Assembly (NCBI RefSeq): GCF_900102885.1 | Contig: NZ_FNGE01000002.1 | Span: 248,001-312,000, forward strand | Length of the DNA stretch: 64,000 bases | Direction: 5' to 3' | Origin: Paracoccus chinensis | GTDB taxonomy: Bacteria > Pseudomonadota > Alphaproteobacteria > Rhodobacterales > Rhodobacteraceae | Shown: positions 30,633 to 39,924 of the stretch, piece by piece | How positions within the stretch are numbered: the stretch's first letter is position 1 | Layout: each line of letters begins with the position of its first letter | Notes under the pieces: generated by a model | What the model saw: only the letters and a program-made list of their open reading frames with translations | Told to the model about the DNA's origin: nothing | Database searches by the model: none | Position numbers and translations under genes: made by a program

Positions 30633-32057
30633 ATGGATGATCTTTGGACGGGCGCACGATCCGAACTCGAAGCTCGGGTCGGGACCCACAACTACGTCAC
30701 CTGGCTGGCGCCGCTGAGCCTGCGCGCCATCGACGGCGGATCGGCCGACATCGCCTGCCCGACGCGCTTCCTGTCGGACTGGGTGTCGCGCCATTATGCC
30801 CGCCCGATCCTTGACGCGCTGGTCCATCAGGGCGCCGAGGTCGAGCGGCTGAGCTTCACCGTCGCCGCGCCTGCCCCCGCCGTGGACAACCGCCCGGCCG
30901 AGTTGCGCCCGGTGGATTCGATCCCGCGCGCGGTGGCCAGTCCGATGCCCGCCGCGGCCCCTGCTGCTGCGCCCGTGGCTGCGCCCGCTCCGGTTCGCGC
31001 CCCCCTGCGCGACGAGGAGATGACGGCGCCGCTGGACGCGCGCTTCACCTTCGACAACTTCGTGGTCGGCAAGCCCAACGAGCTGGCTCATGCCGCCGCC
31101 CGCCGCGTGGCCGAGGGCGGGCATGTCACCTTCAACCCGCTGTTCCTTTACGGGGGGGTGGGCTTGGGCAAGACGCACCTGATGCACGCCATCGCCTATG
31201 AACGGCAGACCCGCGACCCGCAGGCGCGCATCCTGTATCTGTCGGCCGAGCAGTTCATGTACCGTTTCGTCCAGGCCCTGCGCGAGCGCACGGTCATGGA
31301 CTTCAAGGAACTGTTCCGCACCGTGGACCTGCTGATGGTGGACGACGTCCAGTTCATCGCCGGCAAGGATTCCACGCAGGAGGAATTCTTTCACACGTTC
31401 AACGCGCTGGTGGACCAGGGCAAGCAGATCGTCATCTCGGCCGACCGCGCGCCGGGCGAGATCAAGGACATGGAAGAACGGATCAAGTCGCGCCTGTCCT
31501 GCGGGCTGATCGTGGATCTGCATCCAACCGACTATGAACTGCGCCTGTCGATCCTGCAGTCCAAGACGGAACAGTTCCGCCAGACCTATCCGGGCCTGCG
31601 GCTGGGGCAGGGGGTTCTCGAATTCCTCGCCCACCGCATCACCTCGAACGTGCGCGTGCTGGAAGGCGCGCTGCAGCGGCTGTTTGCCTTCGCCAGCCTC
31701 ATGGGGCGCGAGATCGACCTGGACATGACCCAAGAATGCCTGACCGACATCCTGCGGGCCTCGGACCGCAAGGTCACGGTCGAGGAGATCCAGCGCAAGG
31801 TGGCCGAGCATTACAACATCCGCCTGTCGGACCTGGTCGGTCCCAAGCGGGTCCGCACGCTGGCCCGGCCCCGCCAGATCGCCATGTATCTGGCCAAGCA
31901 GATGACAAGCCGCAGCCTGCCGGAAATCGGTCGCCGCTTCGGCGGGCGCGACCACACCACGATCATGCACGGAATCCGCAAGATCGAGGAACTGCGCACC
32001 GAGGATCGCAGCCTCGCCGAGGACATCGACCTGCTGCGCCGCTCGCTGGAGGCCTGA
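30633..32057 (+). CDS. dnaA: Chromosomal replication initiator DnaA
   Basis: The 474-residue AAA+ initiator binds DnaA boxes and opens oriC. Domain I starts MDDLWTGARSELEARVG; an Ala/Pro-rich linker (about 75-125) follows. Domain III has Walker A GGVGLGKTHLMHAI, Walker B LLMVDDVQFIAGK and the sensor region VISADRAPGEIKDMEER. Domain IV has VEEIQRKVAEHYNIRLSDL and the DnaA signature GGRDHTTIMHGIRKI. The start at 30633 (AAGGA upstream) gives the usual length. dnaN and recF follow in the classical order. Confidence 0.96.
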   Translation: MDDLWTGARSELEARVGTHNYVTWLAPLSLRAIDGGSADIACPTRFLSDWVSRHYARPILDALVHQGAEVERLSFTVAAPAPAVDNRPAELRPVDSIPRAVASPMPAAAPAAAPVAAPAPVRAPLRDEEMTAPLDARFTFDNFVVGKPNELAHAAARRVAEGGHVTFNPLFLYGGVGLGKTHLMHAIAYERQTRDPQARILYLSAEQFMYRFVQALRERTVMDFKELFRTVDLLMVDDVQFIAGKDSTQEEFFHTFNALVDQGKQIVISADRAPGEIKDMEERIKSRLSCGLIVDLHPTDYELRLSILQSKTEQFRQTYPGLRLGQGVLEFLAHRITSNVRVLEGALQRLFAFASLMGREIDLDMTQECLTDILRASDRKVTVEEIQRKVAEHYNIRLSDLVGPKRVRTLARPRQIAMYLAKQMTSRSLPEIGRRFGGRDHTTIMHGIRKIEELRTEDRSLAEDIDLLRRSLEA

Positions 32058-32105
32058 GTCTTCACGGGCGCTTGACCGCCGACGAACATTGACGAAACTG
32101 AGCGC

Positions 32106-32126
32106 GCCGCCCTTCGGGGCGGCTTT
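32106..32126 (+). terminator. Hairpin between dnaA and dnaN
   Basis: A perfect 7-bp stem, GCCGCCC-TTCG-GGGCGGC, with a stable TTCG loop is followed by TTT. The short T run suggests partial termination (attenuation) between dnaA and dnaN. Confidence 0.6.
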
Positions 32127-32150
32127 CGCGACCAAAGGGGCAAGGACGCC

Positions 32151-33269
32151 ATGAAATTCTCGATCGAAAAGGCGGTTCTGAACAAGGCCGTGTCGCAGGC
32201 CCAGTCGGTCGTGGAGCGCCGCAACACCATCCCGATCCTGTCCAACGTGCTGATCGAGGCCACGCCCGAGGGGGTCAGCTTCCGCGCCACCGATCTCGAC
32301 ACCGAGGTCGTGGACCGCGCGCCTGCCACCGTGGAACGCCCCGGCGCCACCACCGTCAGCGCGGCCCTTCTGAACGACATCGCCCGCAAGCTGCCCGACG
32401 GGGCGCTGGTCAACATCGCCTTTGACGCGGGTTCGGGCCGGGTCAGCGTGCAGGCGGGACGGGCGAACTTCAACCTCGCCACCCTGCCGCGCGAGGATTT
32501 TCCGGTCATGGCCTCGACCGAATACACGGCGAACTTCACCGCCCCGGCGCCGGTGCTGCGGCGGCTTTTCGACAAGTCGCGCTTCGCGATTTCCACGGAA
32601 GAAACGCGCTATTACCTGAACGGCGTCTTCATGCATGTCGCAGATGGCGAGGGCGGGCGCACCCTGCGCTGCGTGGCGACCGACGGCCACCGTCTGGCCC
32701 GCATCGACGCGCCCCTGCCCGAAGGGGCCGAGGCAATGCCGGGCGTGATCGTCCCCCGCAAGACCGTGGCCGAGCTGAAGAAGCTCTTGGACGACGACGA
32801 GGCCGAGATTGCCGTCTCGATCAGCGAAACCAAGGTGCGCTTCGCCAATCCGACGATCACGCTGACCTCGAAGGTCATCGACGGCACCTTCCCCGACTAT
32901 ACCCGCGTGATCCCGCGCGGAAACACCCGCCGGCTGGAGGTCGATGCCGCCGATTTCGCCCGCGCGGTGGACCGGGTCGCGACCGTCAGCAGCGAACGCT
33001 CGCGCGCGGTGAAGCTCGCGCTGGACGAGGACCGGCTGATCCTGTCGGTGAACGCCCCCGATGCCGGCGCGGCCGACGAGGAGCTGGCCGTGGCCTATGC
33101 CGACGAGCCGCTGGAGATCGGTTTCAACGCGAAATACCTGCAGGAGATCGCGGCCCAGATCGACCGCGAGAATGCCGTCTTCCTGTTCAACGGCTCGGGC
33201 GATGCGGCGCTGATCCGCGAGGGCGGGGACGAATCCGCCGTCTATGTCGTCATGCCGATGCGCGTGTGA
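32151..33269 (+). CDS. dnaN: DNA polymerase III beta sliding clamp
   Basis: The 372-residue clamp forms a ring that tethers the polymerase to DNA. The three repeated domains and typical family segments are visible: SQAQSVVERRNTIPILSNVL near the start, DKSRFAISTEETRYYLNGVF in the middle, RVATVSSERSRAVKLAL in the third domain and the final VYVVMPMRV. Its stop overlaps the GTG start of recF (GTGA), so the two are translationally coupled. Confidence 0.97.
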   Translation: MKFSIEKAVLNKAVSQAQSVVERRNTIPILSNVLIEATPEGVSFRATDLDTEVVDRAPATVERPGATTVSAALLNDIARKLPDGALVNIAFDAGSGRVSVQAGRANFNLATLPREDFPVMASTEYTANFTAPAPVLRRLFDKSRFAISTEETRYYLNGVFMHVADGEGGRTLRCVATDGHRLARIDAPLPEGAEAMPGVIVPRKTVAELKKLLDDDEAEIAVSISETKVRFANPTITLTSKVIDGTFPDYTRVIPRGNTRRLEVDAADFARAVDRVATVSSERSRAVKLALDEDRLILSVNAPDAGAADEELAVAYADEPLEIGFNAKYLQEIAAQIDRENAVFLFNGSGDAALIREGGDESAVYVVMPMRV

Positions 33270-34345
33270 CGCTTAGCCATCTGGCTCTCGCGCAGTTCCG
33301 GTCCTGGCCGCGGCTGGCGCTGGAACTGGACGCGCGGCCGGTCGCCATCTTCGGCCCGAACGGCGCGGGCAAGACCAACATCCTGGAAGCCCTGTCGATG
33401 CTGTCGCCGGGGCGGGGGATGCGCAGCGCCGCGCCCCAGGACCAAGCCCGGCGCGGCCCCGAGGCGGGCTGGCGTATCAGGGCCACCATCGACGACCATG
33501 CGGTCGAAACCGGCGCGGGGCCGGGCGAGGGCCGCAGCGTCACCATCGACGACAAGCCTGCGCCGCAGGTGGCGCTGGGGGCGCTGCTGCGCCTGATCTG
33601 GCTGACGCCCGCGATGGACCGGCTGTGGACCGACGCGCCCGAGGTGCGGCGGCGTTTCCTCGACCGCCTGACGCTCAGCTTCGCGCCGGGGCATGCGGAG
33701 GAGGCGCTCGCCTATGAAAAGGCCATGCGCGACCGCAACCGGCTGCTGCGGGACGAGATGCGCGACGACCGCTGGTATCGCGTGCTTGAGGCGCGGATGG
33801 CCGAGGCGGGCGCCGCGATCACCCGCAACCGGCAGGAGGCCCTGGCCCGGATCATGCAGGCGCAGGCGGGCGCCGAGACCAGCTTCCCCTCGGCCCGTCT
33901 GGTGTTGCTGGCCGGCGACGGCGAGGCCGACGATGCCGACCCTGACAGCATCGCCGCGCGTCTGGCTGCGATGCGCCCCCGCGACATGGCGGCCGGCCGC
34001 ACCCTGACCGGCCCCCACCGGGCCGATCTCGGCGCAAGCTGGGGCCCGCAGGACATGCCCGCCGCGCTGAGTTCGACCGGAGAGCAGAAGGCGCTGCTGC
34101 TGTCGCTGATCCTCGCCAATGCCCGCGCGCTGGCGCCCGAACGCCCCGTCGTCCTGCTGGACGAGGTCGCAGCCCACCTGGACGAAAGCCGCCGCGCTGC
34201 GCTGTATGACGAGATCACCGCGCTGCCCGCGCAGGCTTTCTTGACCGCCACGGGCCGCGAGCTGTTCGCCGCGCTGGACGGCCGTGCCCGCTTCCTGCAC
34301 GTTGAGCGCGAAGGCGAGGCCTCGGCCCTGACGGATGAGGGTTGA
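33266..34345 (+). CDS. recF: DNA repair and replication protein RecF
   Basis: The 359-residue SMC-like ATPase loads RecA with RecO and RecR at gaps. Walker A is FGPNGAGKTNILEALSMLS. The ABC signature is in LSSTGEQKALLLSLILANAR, and Walker B is VVLLDEVAAHLDESRR. The start is GTG at 33266, inside the dnaN stop. dnaA-dnaN-recF is the conserved replication block; gyrB is not next to it here. Confidence 0.94.
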   Translation: MTLSHLALAQFRSWPRLALELDARPVAIFGPNGAGKTNILEALSMLSPGRGMRSAAPQDQARRGPEAGWRIRATIDDHAVETGAGPGEGRSVTIDDKPAPQVALGALLRLIWLTPAMDRLWTDAPEVRRRFLDRLTLSFAPGHAEEALAYEKAMRDRNRLLRDEMRDDRWYRVLEARMAEAGAAITRNRQEALARIMQAQAGAETSFPSARLVLLAGDGEADDADPDSIAARLAAMRPRDMAAGRTLTGPHRADLGASWGPQDMPAALSSTGEQKALLLSLILANARALAPERPVVLLDEVAAHLDESRRAALYDEITALPAQAFLTATGRELFAALDGRARFLHVEREGEASALTDEG

Positions 34346-34409
34346 GGCCGCGCCGCAGCCGCGCCAGCCCCAGGTGCGAGGCGGTGCCCTGGACCAAGGG
34401 GAGATGTGC

Positions 34410-34841
34410 ATGACCCTGCCGCGCAATCGCATCAGCCTGATCACGCTGGGCGTGGCGGACCTTTCCCGCGCCCGCCGCTTTTATGGCGACTGGGGCTGGA
34501 CCCCGCATCCGGACGCGCCCGAGGGCCTCGCGTTGTTCCAGATGCCCGGCCTCGCGCTGGCGCTCTTCGCGCTGGATGAACTGGCCGAGGACCAGCGCCG
34601 CGCGAAAGCCGAACTCGGGACCGGCGCCGCGACGCTGGCCCAGAACTGCCGCGACGTCGAGGAGGTCGAGGCGGTCTTCCAGTCCGCGCTTGAGGCCGGG
34701 GCCACCTGCCTCAAGCGCCCGGAGAAGGCGGCCTGGGGCGGCACCTCCGGCTACTTTGCCGACCCCGACGGCCATGTGTGGGAGATCGCGCACAACCCCT
34801 TCTGGCCCTTGGGCGAGGATGGAGCCCTCACGCTCCCCTGA
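34410..34841 (+). CDS. VOC-superfamily (glyoxalase/bleomycin-resistance-like) protein
   Basis: The 143-residue protein has the beta-alpha-beta-beta-beta VOC fold. It opens RISLITLGVADLSRARRFYG and ends GGTSGYFADPDGHVWEIAHN, with the usual metal-ligand glutamate in the last motif. Substrates vary widely in this superfamily and none can be assigned. AAGGGGAG lies 6 bases before the ATG at 34410. It follows recF by 64 bases on the same strand. Confidence 0.75.
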   Translation: MTLPRNRISLITLGVADLSRARRFYGDWGWTPHPDAPEGLALFQMPGLALALFALDELAEDQRRAKAELGTGAATLAQNCRDVEEVEAVFQSALEAGATCLKRPEKAAWGGTSGYFADPDGHVWEIAHNPFWPLGEDGALTLP

Positions 34842-34868
34842 GGTCCTTCCTGACCCAGATACCCATGG

Positions 34869-36650
34869 CTACCGCGAGGCGATCACCACGTCGCAGATCT
34901 CGAACCGGGTCACGTCCACCAGTCCCAGGTCCGAGATCCGCAACTCGGGGATCACCACCAGCGCCAGCAGGACATGCTGCATGATCGCGTTGTTCAGGCT
35001 GCAACCGCAGTCGCGGATGGCGCGGTTGACGGCCTCGGCGGCCTCGGCGACCTCAGGGGCAGGACGGTCCGACATCAGCCCTGCGATGGGCAAGGCGACA
35101 TGGGCAAGCTCGGCCCCGTCCCGGAAGACGGTGATGCCGCCGCCCAGCTCGGCCAGCCGGGCCGAGGCGGCGGCCATGTTCTCGCCGCAGGTGCCGACGA
35201 CGATCATGTGGTGGCTGTCATGCGCGACCGTCGAGGCAACGGCCATGCGGCCTTGGTAGCCGAAGCCCTGCACGAAGCCGTTGACCACGCCGCCCGTGCC
35301 CTTGTGGCGTTCGACCAGCGCGATGCGCTCGACGCCCCCGGGGATCACCTCGCCGTCGCGGATGGGCAGGGTCGCGATCAGGGCACGGGTCGGAGCCTGG
35401 TTCTCGATGACACCGATCACGCGGACCTCGGCCTCGCGCCCTTGAGCAGGCACGCGGAAGTCGGCGGCATTCAGCGCACGGCCGAGGTGGACCGAGTTCC
35501 GTGCCTCATCCGGCCAGTCGATGCGCGGGCAGTCCACCAGCAGGCGACCGTCTTCCGCCACCAGGCGGCCCTGCGCCACCACCATCTCGACAGGCAGCGC
35601 CCGCAGGTCCCAGGTCAGGATCACGTCGGCCCTGCGCCCGGGCGTGATCGAGCCGAGGTCCCGTTCCATCCCGAAATGCCGGGCGGTATTGATCGTGGCC
35701 ATCTGGATCGCGACCAGCGGATCGCAGCCGCAGTCCACGGCATGGCGCACCACCCGGTCCATGTGCCCGTCATGCACCAGCGTCCCGGCATGGGAATCGT
35801 CCGTGCAGAGCATGAAGCTCGAGGTGTCCAGCCCCCGCTGCGTGATCGCCGTGATCTGCGCCTGGACGTCGTGCCAGGCCGAGCCCAGCCGCATCATCGC
35901 GCCCATGCCTTGGCGCACGCGAGCCACGGCCTGCGCCTCGGCCACCGTCTCGTGGTCGTCGGCGGCGCCACCCGCGACATAGGCCGAGAAGGCGCGGCCG
36001 AGGTCGGGGCTCGCGTAATGGCCGCCCACCGTCTTGCCTGCGGCGCGGGTCGCGGCGATCTCGGACAGCATCGCGGGGTCTCCGGCCGAAACGGCGGGGA
36101 AGTTCATCATCTCGCCCAAGCCCACGACGCCGTCCCAGCCCATGGCCTGCGCGACCTCGCCAGCCGTGATCGGATGGCCCGTGGTTTCCAGCCCCGGCGC
36201 CGAGGGCGCGCAGGAGGGCATCTGCGTCAGCATGGTGATGGGCTGGATCAGGCTTTCGTCGCGCATCAGCCGCACGCCTTCCAGCCCCATCACATTCGCG
36301 ATCTCATGCGGGTCGTGCATGATCGTGGTCGTGCCATGCGGGATCACCGCCGCTGCGAAGCCCGCGGGCGTCAGCATCCCCGATTCCACATGCATATGGG
36401 CATCGATCAGACCCGGGACCATGTAGCGGCCATTCGCCTCGATCACCTGCGTGTCGGGGCCGATGTTGACTGATGCGTCGGGCAGGACGCAGGCCACGCG
36501 GCCGTCGGCGATGGCGATGTCGTGGCCGGGCAGGACCTCGCGCGTGTGGACGTTGACCCATTGGCCGCCCCGGATCACCATGTCGGCGGGCGCGCGGCCT
36601 GCGGCGACCTCGACCAGCCGCGCCTGCGCCTCGATCCACGGTTTCAGCAT
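34869..36650 (-). CDS. ade: Adenine deaminase (Ade-type amidohydrolase)
   Basis: The 593-residue protein belongs to the amidohydrolase-type adenine deaminases that convert adenine to hypoxanthine and ammonia in purine salvage. Features are the metal site in YMVPGLIDAHMHVESGMLTP, HGTTTIMHDPHEIANVMG, the active-site TDDSHAG, and NTARHFGMERDLGSITPGRR. The C-terminal region shows GFVQGFGYQGRMAVASTVAH and SHHMIVVGT. The start at 36650 has AAGGGA 7 bases upstream. It is divergent from recO, 70 bases away. Confidence 0.88.
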   Translation of the reverse strand: MLKPWIEAQARLVEVAAGRAPADMVIRGGQWVNVHTREVLPGHDIAIADGRVACVLPDASVNIGPDTQVIEANGRYMVPGLIDAHMHVESGMLTPAGFAAAVIPHGTTTIMHDPHEIANVMGLEGVRLMRDESLIQPITMLTQMPSCAPSAPGLETTGHPITAGEVAQAMGWDGVVGLGEMMNFPAVSAGDPAMLSEIAATRAAGKTVGGHYASPDLGRAFSAYVAGGAADDHETVAEAQAVARVRQGMGAMMRLGSAWHDVQAQITAITQRGLDTSSFMLCTDDSHAGTLVHDGHMDRVVRHAVDCGCDPLVAIQMATINTARHFGMERDLGSITPGRRADVILTWDLRALPVEMVVAQGRLVAEDGRLLVDCPRIDWPDEARNSVHLGRALNAADFRVPAQGREAEVRVIGVIENQAPTRALIATLPIRDGEVIPGGVERIALVERHKGTGGVVNGFVQGFGYQGRMAVASTVAHDSHHMIVVGTCGENMAAASARLAELGGGITVFRDGAELAHVALPIAGLMSDRPAPEVAEAAEAVNRAIRDCGCSLNNAIMQHVLLALVVIPELRISDLGLVDVTRFEICDVVIASR

Positions 36651-36720
36651 CGACGGGTCCCTTTCGTTCGTTCGATAATGCGGCGCAACTTGCGCCAGCG
36701 GGCGCGGGAAAGGAAGCCGG

Positions 36721-37557
36721 ATGGAATGGCAGGGCGAGGGCACGGCGATCACGCGGCGCCGGCATGGCGAACACGCGGTGATCCTGACCGCGCTGACGCG
36801 CGAGCTGGGGCTGATCTCGGGTGTCGTGCCGGGCGGCGCGAGCGTACGGCGCGCGGCCATCCTTCAGCCCGGAAACAGGTTGTCCCTGCGGTGGCGGGCG
36901 CGGCTGGACGACCAGTTGGGCAGCTTCACGGTCGAACCGGGGCGGACGCGTGCGGGGCTGATGGCGGATGCGGATGCCCTGGCGGGCCTGAACGCGGTGA
37001 CCGCGCTGATCGCCTGGGCGCTGCCCGAGCGCGACCCGCATCCGCGGCTGGTCGATGCGACGGAAGGCTTGCTGGACGCAATGGAGGGGGGCAGCGGAAG
37101 GGGCGCTGACGGCACTGCCGGAGCCGGGGAGCTGTCTGCCCCCCTTGCCGCCACCGCCGCCTTCCTCGCTGAAAACGGTCCACCGCCTTGGACAGAGCAG
37201 TATCTTCGTTGGGAGCTTCTGCTGCTGGACGAACTGGGCTTCGGCCTGTCGCTGGATCGCTGTGCGGTCAGCGGCGCACGCGAGGGGCTGACGTATGTTT
37301 CGCCCAAGTCCGGCCATGCGGTGACGGCCGAGGCGGCGGGGGAGTGGGCGGCGCGGCTGCTTCCCTTGCCGGGCATCCTGGGCGGACCGGATGCGGAGGG
37401 CGGTCTTGCCGCCGGTTTCGCGCTGACCGGACATTTCCTGACCACGCGGCTGGCCGAGGCGCAGGTGGGGCGGCCCTTGCCTGCCGCCCGCGCGCGGCTG
37501 GTGGCGCGGCTGACAGCCGGCCCCAAGGATAAGGACCGCCCCGAGGGGCGGCCCTGA
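36721..37557 (+). CDS. recO: DNA repair protein RecO
   Basis: The 278-residue protein works with RecF and RecR to load RecA on SSB-coated DNA. The N-terminal OB fold begins MEWQGEGTAITRRRHGEHAV, and QYLRWELLLLDELGFGLSLD leads into the C-terminal part. Only one cysteine of the four-cysteine zinc site of other RecO proteins remains (RCAVSGAREGLTYVSPKSGH), which is common in this lineage. Residues about 120-140 are a glycine-rich insertion. AAGGA precedes the ATG. Confidence 0.9.
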   Translation: MEWQGEGTAITRRRHGEHAVILTALTRELGLISGVVPGGASVRRAAILQPGNRLSLRWRARLDDQLGSFTVEPGRTRAGLMADADALAGLNAVTALIAWALPERDPHPRLVDATEGLLDAMEGGSGRGADGTAGAGELSAPLAATAAFLAENGPPPWTEQYLRWELLLLDELGFGLSLDRCAVSGAREGLTYVSPKSGHAVTAEAAGEWAARLLPLPGILGGPDAEGGLAAGFALTGHFLTTRLAEAQVGRPLPAARARLVARLTAGPKDKDRPEGRP

Positions 37558-37566
37558 GAAAGCTCA
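37536..37566. terminator. Possible shared terminator between convergent recO and META genes
   Basis: The stem CCGCCCC-ga-GGGGCGG lies in the last codons of recO. A second small hairpin (CTGAG-aaag-CTCAG) overlaps the end of the facing gene. Neither has a good T run, so this is a weak call. Confidence 0.3.
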
Positions 37567-37983
37567 GTTCCCCGAGCGTTCCAGCGTCATCCAGCCCAGG
37601 GGGCTCTTGATCTTCAGCACGCCACCCGACCATTCGGCCTCGGACGCCTGGGTCACGGCTTCGAGGAAGCGGCCCTCGAAGCCCTTGTGACCGCAGGGAT
37701 TGTCGGTCCAGTTCATCACGCTGACGCTGATCTGCGGCAGCGTCGCGGCGTTGGTGGCGGCGAACGTGTTGCACGGCCCGTTGCCGGTGATCTGGCCGGG
37801 CGTCAGGCGGATGCGGGAATCGCGCGTGGGCACGGCCTCCTGGCCGAAGCCGACCATGGTGTAGGTGCCGAAGGGAATGCCACCCTCGAAGCCCGTGCCG
37901 TCAGCGGGCATGGGCTCGGGGCCGCAGGCCGCCAGGGTGGCGAGGGTTGCGGAAACGGCGGCGATGCGCAGGGCGGAGATCAT
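37564..37983 (-). CDS. META-domain (HslJ-like) lipoprotein
   Basis: The 139-residue protein starts with a lipoprotein signal (MISALRIAAVSATLATLAAC; lipid-bearing Cys20). A META/HslJ-type beta domain follows, recognisable from GNGPCNTFAATNAATLPQIS and the closing WMTLERSGN. META proteins are small envelope proteins linked to heat-shock or drug tolerance in E. coli; the role here is unknown. Two more cysteines (in GPCNTF and DNPCGHKGFE) may form a disulfide. Confidence 0.75.
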   Translation of the reverse strand: MISALRIAAVSATLATLAACGPEPMPADGTGFEGGIPFGTYTMVGFGQEAVPTRDSRIRLTPGQITGNGPCNTFAATNAATLPQISVSVMNWTDNPCGHKGFEGRFLEAVTQASEAEWSGGVLKIKSPLGWMTLERSGN

Positions 37984-38110
37984 GTAAGGCTTCCCCCGAT
38001 GAACAGGTGTTTGACTTCACGAGAATATCGCACGGCCCTGCCACCGGGTTGCCATAATGTCCATGCACGGGGGCGCGAGCGGCGCCCGTCGTGCCATTCG
38101 GGCAACGCGA

Positions 38111-39739
38111 TCAGCCCAGCAGACGCCGTGCGATCACCTGCGCCTGGATCTCGGCCGCACCCTCGAAGATGTTGAGGATGCGCGCGTCGCAGAGCACCCG
38201 GCTGATCGTGTATTCCAGCGCGAAGCCGTTGCCGCCGTGGATCTGCAGGGCGTTGTCGGCCGCGGCCCAGGCGACCCGGGCGCCCAGCAGCTTGGCCATC
38301 CCCGCTTCCAGGTCGCAGCGCTTGTCATGGTCCTTCTGCCATGCCGAATGATAGGTCAGCTGGCGGGCGATCATGATCTCCACCGCCGTCAGCGCCAGCT
38401 TGTCGGCCACGCGCGGAAACTCGATCAGGGCCTTGCCGAACTGCTTGCGGTCCAGCGCATAGCGCATCCCCAGTTCCAGCGCCGACTGCGCCACGCCGAT
38501 GGCGCGGGCCGCCGTCTGGATGCGGGCGGATTCAAAGGTCTGCATCAGCTGCTTGAAGCCCTGCCCAGGCTGGCCGCCCAGTAGGTTCTCGGCCTTGACC
38601 TTGAAGCCGTCGAAACCGAGCTCGTATTCCTTCATGCCGCGATAGCCGAGCACCTCGATCTCGCCGCCCGTCATGCCGGGGGTGGGGAAGGGGTTCTCGT
38701 CCGTGCCGGGGGTCTTCTCGGCCAGGAACATCGACAGGCCGCGCCAGTCGGTCGTGTCGGACTCGGTCCGCGCCAGCAGCGTCATGACATGGGTGCGGGC
38801 GGCATGGGTGATCCAGGTCTTGTTGCCGGTGATCTCCCAGCCGTCCTCGGTGCGGACGGCGCGGGTGCGCAGGGACCCGAGGTCCGAGCCGGTGTTCGGC
38901 TCGGTAAAGACGGCGGTGGGCAGGATCTCGCCGCTTGCGAGCTTGGGCAGCCACTGTTCCTTCTGCTCGGGCGTGCCGCCGACAAGGATCAGTTCCGCCG
39001 CGATCTCCGAGCGGGTGCCCAGCGAGCCCACGCCGATATAGCCGCGCGAGAGTTCCTCGCTGACGACGACCATGGACGCCTTCGAGAGGCCGAGGCCCCC
39101 GAACTCCTCGGGAATGGTCAGGCCGAAGACGCCGAGTTCGGCGAGTTCGTTGATGACCTCCATCGGGATCAGCTCGTCCTTCAGGTGCCACTCATGGGCG
39201 TTGGGGATCACCCGGTCCTCGGCATAGCGGCGGAACTGGTCGCGGATCATCTCCAGGTCCTCGTCGAGGCCGGTGGCGCCGACCGTCGCCCGGCCCGCGT
39301 TGTCCTGCATCAGCGCGACCAGCCGCGCGCGGGCCTGCGGGCTGTTGCCCCCCATCGCCGCGCGGGCCGCGTCCGAGGGCTGCCAGTCGATCCCGAGGTC
39401 CGAGAGGCGGGCGAACTCGGTCTGGCTCATCGGAATGCCGCCGGCGATCTGCGTCAGGTATTCGCCGAAGCCGATCTGCAGGATCAGCGCCTCGATCTCG
39501 CCAAAAGCCTCGCCGAGCCGCCCGGCCCAGGCCGACAGCTGCCTGAGCGACTCGACATAGGTCGCAAGCCAGGACAGCGCGTGGGCCGCGTGCTGATCGG
39601 TTTCCAGCACGGCCGGGTCGATCCTGCCGCCGCCCACCCGCGCCCGCAGCGCCTCGGTCGCGCGGGCGAGAAGCGTATCGAGTTCCGGGACAAGGGTCTG
39701 CGCGTCGGCAGGGGAAAGTGTGGCGCGGGCGTCAAGCAT
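38111..39739 (-). CDS. mcd: Acyl-CoA dehydrogenase, probably (2S)-methylsuccinyl-CoA dehydrogenase
   Basis: The 542-residue flavoprotein is longer than ordinary acyl-CoA dehydrogenases (about 380) by an N-terminal extension of roughly 150 residues. That is a mark of the methylsuccinyl-CoA dehydrogenase (Mcd) of the ethylmalonyl-CoA pathway, used to assimilate acetyl-CoA in Rhodobacteraceae. Dehydrogenase motifs are present: LGVFGLTIPEEFGGLGLSKA, AVFTEPNTGSDLGSLRTRAV, FESARIQTAARAIGVAQSAL and ALQIHGGNGFALEYTISRVL. The assignment to Mcd rests on length and overall resemblance; a different long acyl-CoA dehydrogenase is the main alternative. Its upstream region has several TGCGCA palindromes, possibly operators. 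Confidence 0.75.
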   Translation of the reverse strand: MLDARATLSPADAQTLVPELDTLLARATEALRARVGGGRIDPAVLETDQHAAHALSWLATYVESLRQLSAWAGRLGEAFGEIEALILQIGFGEYLTQIAGGIPMSQTEFARLSDLGIDWQPSDAARAAMGGNSPQARARLVALMQDNAGRATVGATGLDEDLEMIRDQFRRYAEDRVIPNAHEWHLKDELIPMEVINELAELGVFGLTIPEEFGGLGLSKASMVVVSEELSRGYIGVGSLGTRSEIAAELILVGGTPEQKEQWLPKLASGEILPTAVFTEPNTGSDLGSLRTRAVRTEDGWEITGNKTWITHAARTHVMTLLARTESDTTDWRGLSMFLAEKTPGTDENPFPTPGMTGGEIEVLGYRGMKEYELGFDGFKVKAENLLGGQPGQGFKQLMQTFESARIQTAARAIGVAQSALELGMRYALDRKQFGKALIEFPRVADKLALTAVEIMIARQLTYHSAWQKDHDKRCDLEAGMAKLLGARVAWAAADNALQIHGGNGFALEYTISRVLCDARILNIFEGAAEIQAQVIARRLLG

Positions 39740-39835
39740 GGGGCTGTTCCTGCGAGAAGGGGCTCGAATCTGCCTAGCCTTTTCGCAGGTGCAGCGCAAC
39801 TATGCTGCGCAGGCACAGGCTTGCGCGCAGCTTCG

Positions 39836-39851
39836 TTGCGCACATGCGCAA
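39836..39851. promoter_or_regulatory. Candidate operator palindrome in the mcd upstream region
   Basis: TTGCGCACATGCGCAA is a 7+7-bp inverted repeat with a 2-base centre. Related elements nearby are CTGCGCAG (39805-39812) and TTGCGCGCAG (39821-39830), so the motif recurs in about 50 bases. It lies about 100 bases before the mcd start and 75 before the divergent TauE gene. Regulators of C2/C3 assimilation in this group bind palindromic TTGC/GCAA sites, but no specific protein can be named from this sequence. Confidence 0.4.
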
Positions 39852-39924
39852 TGGCGTCTCTCACAAGGCCTGTCCCTGCGGCCACCTCTTGCCGCCACGC
39901 CTGCGCGGGGGCAGGGTCCGCGCC

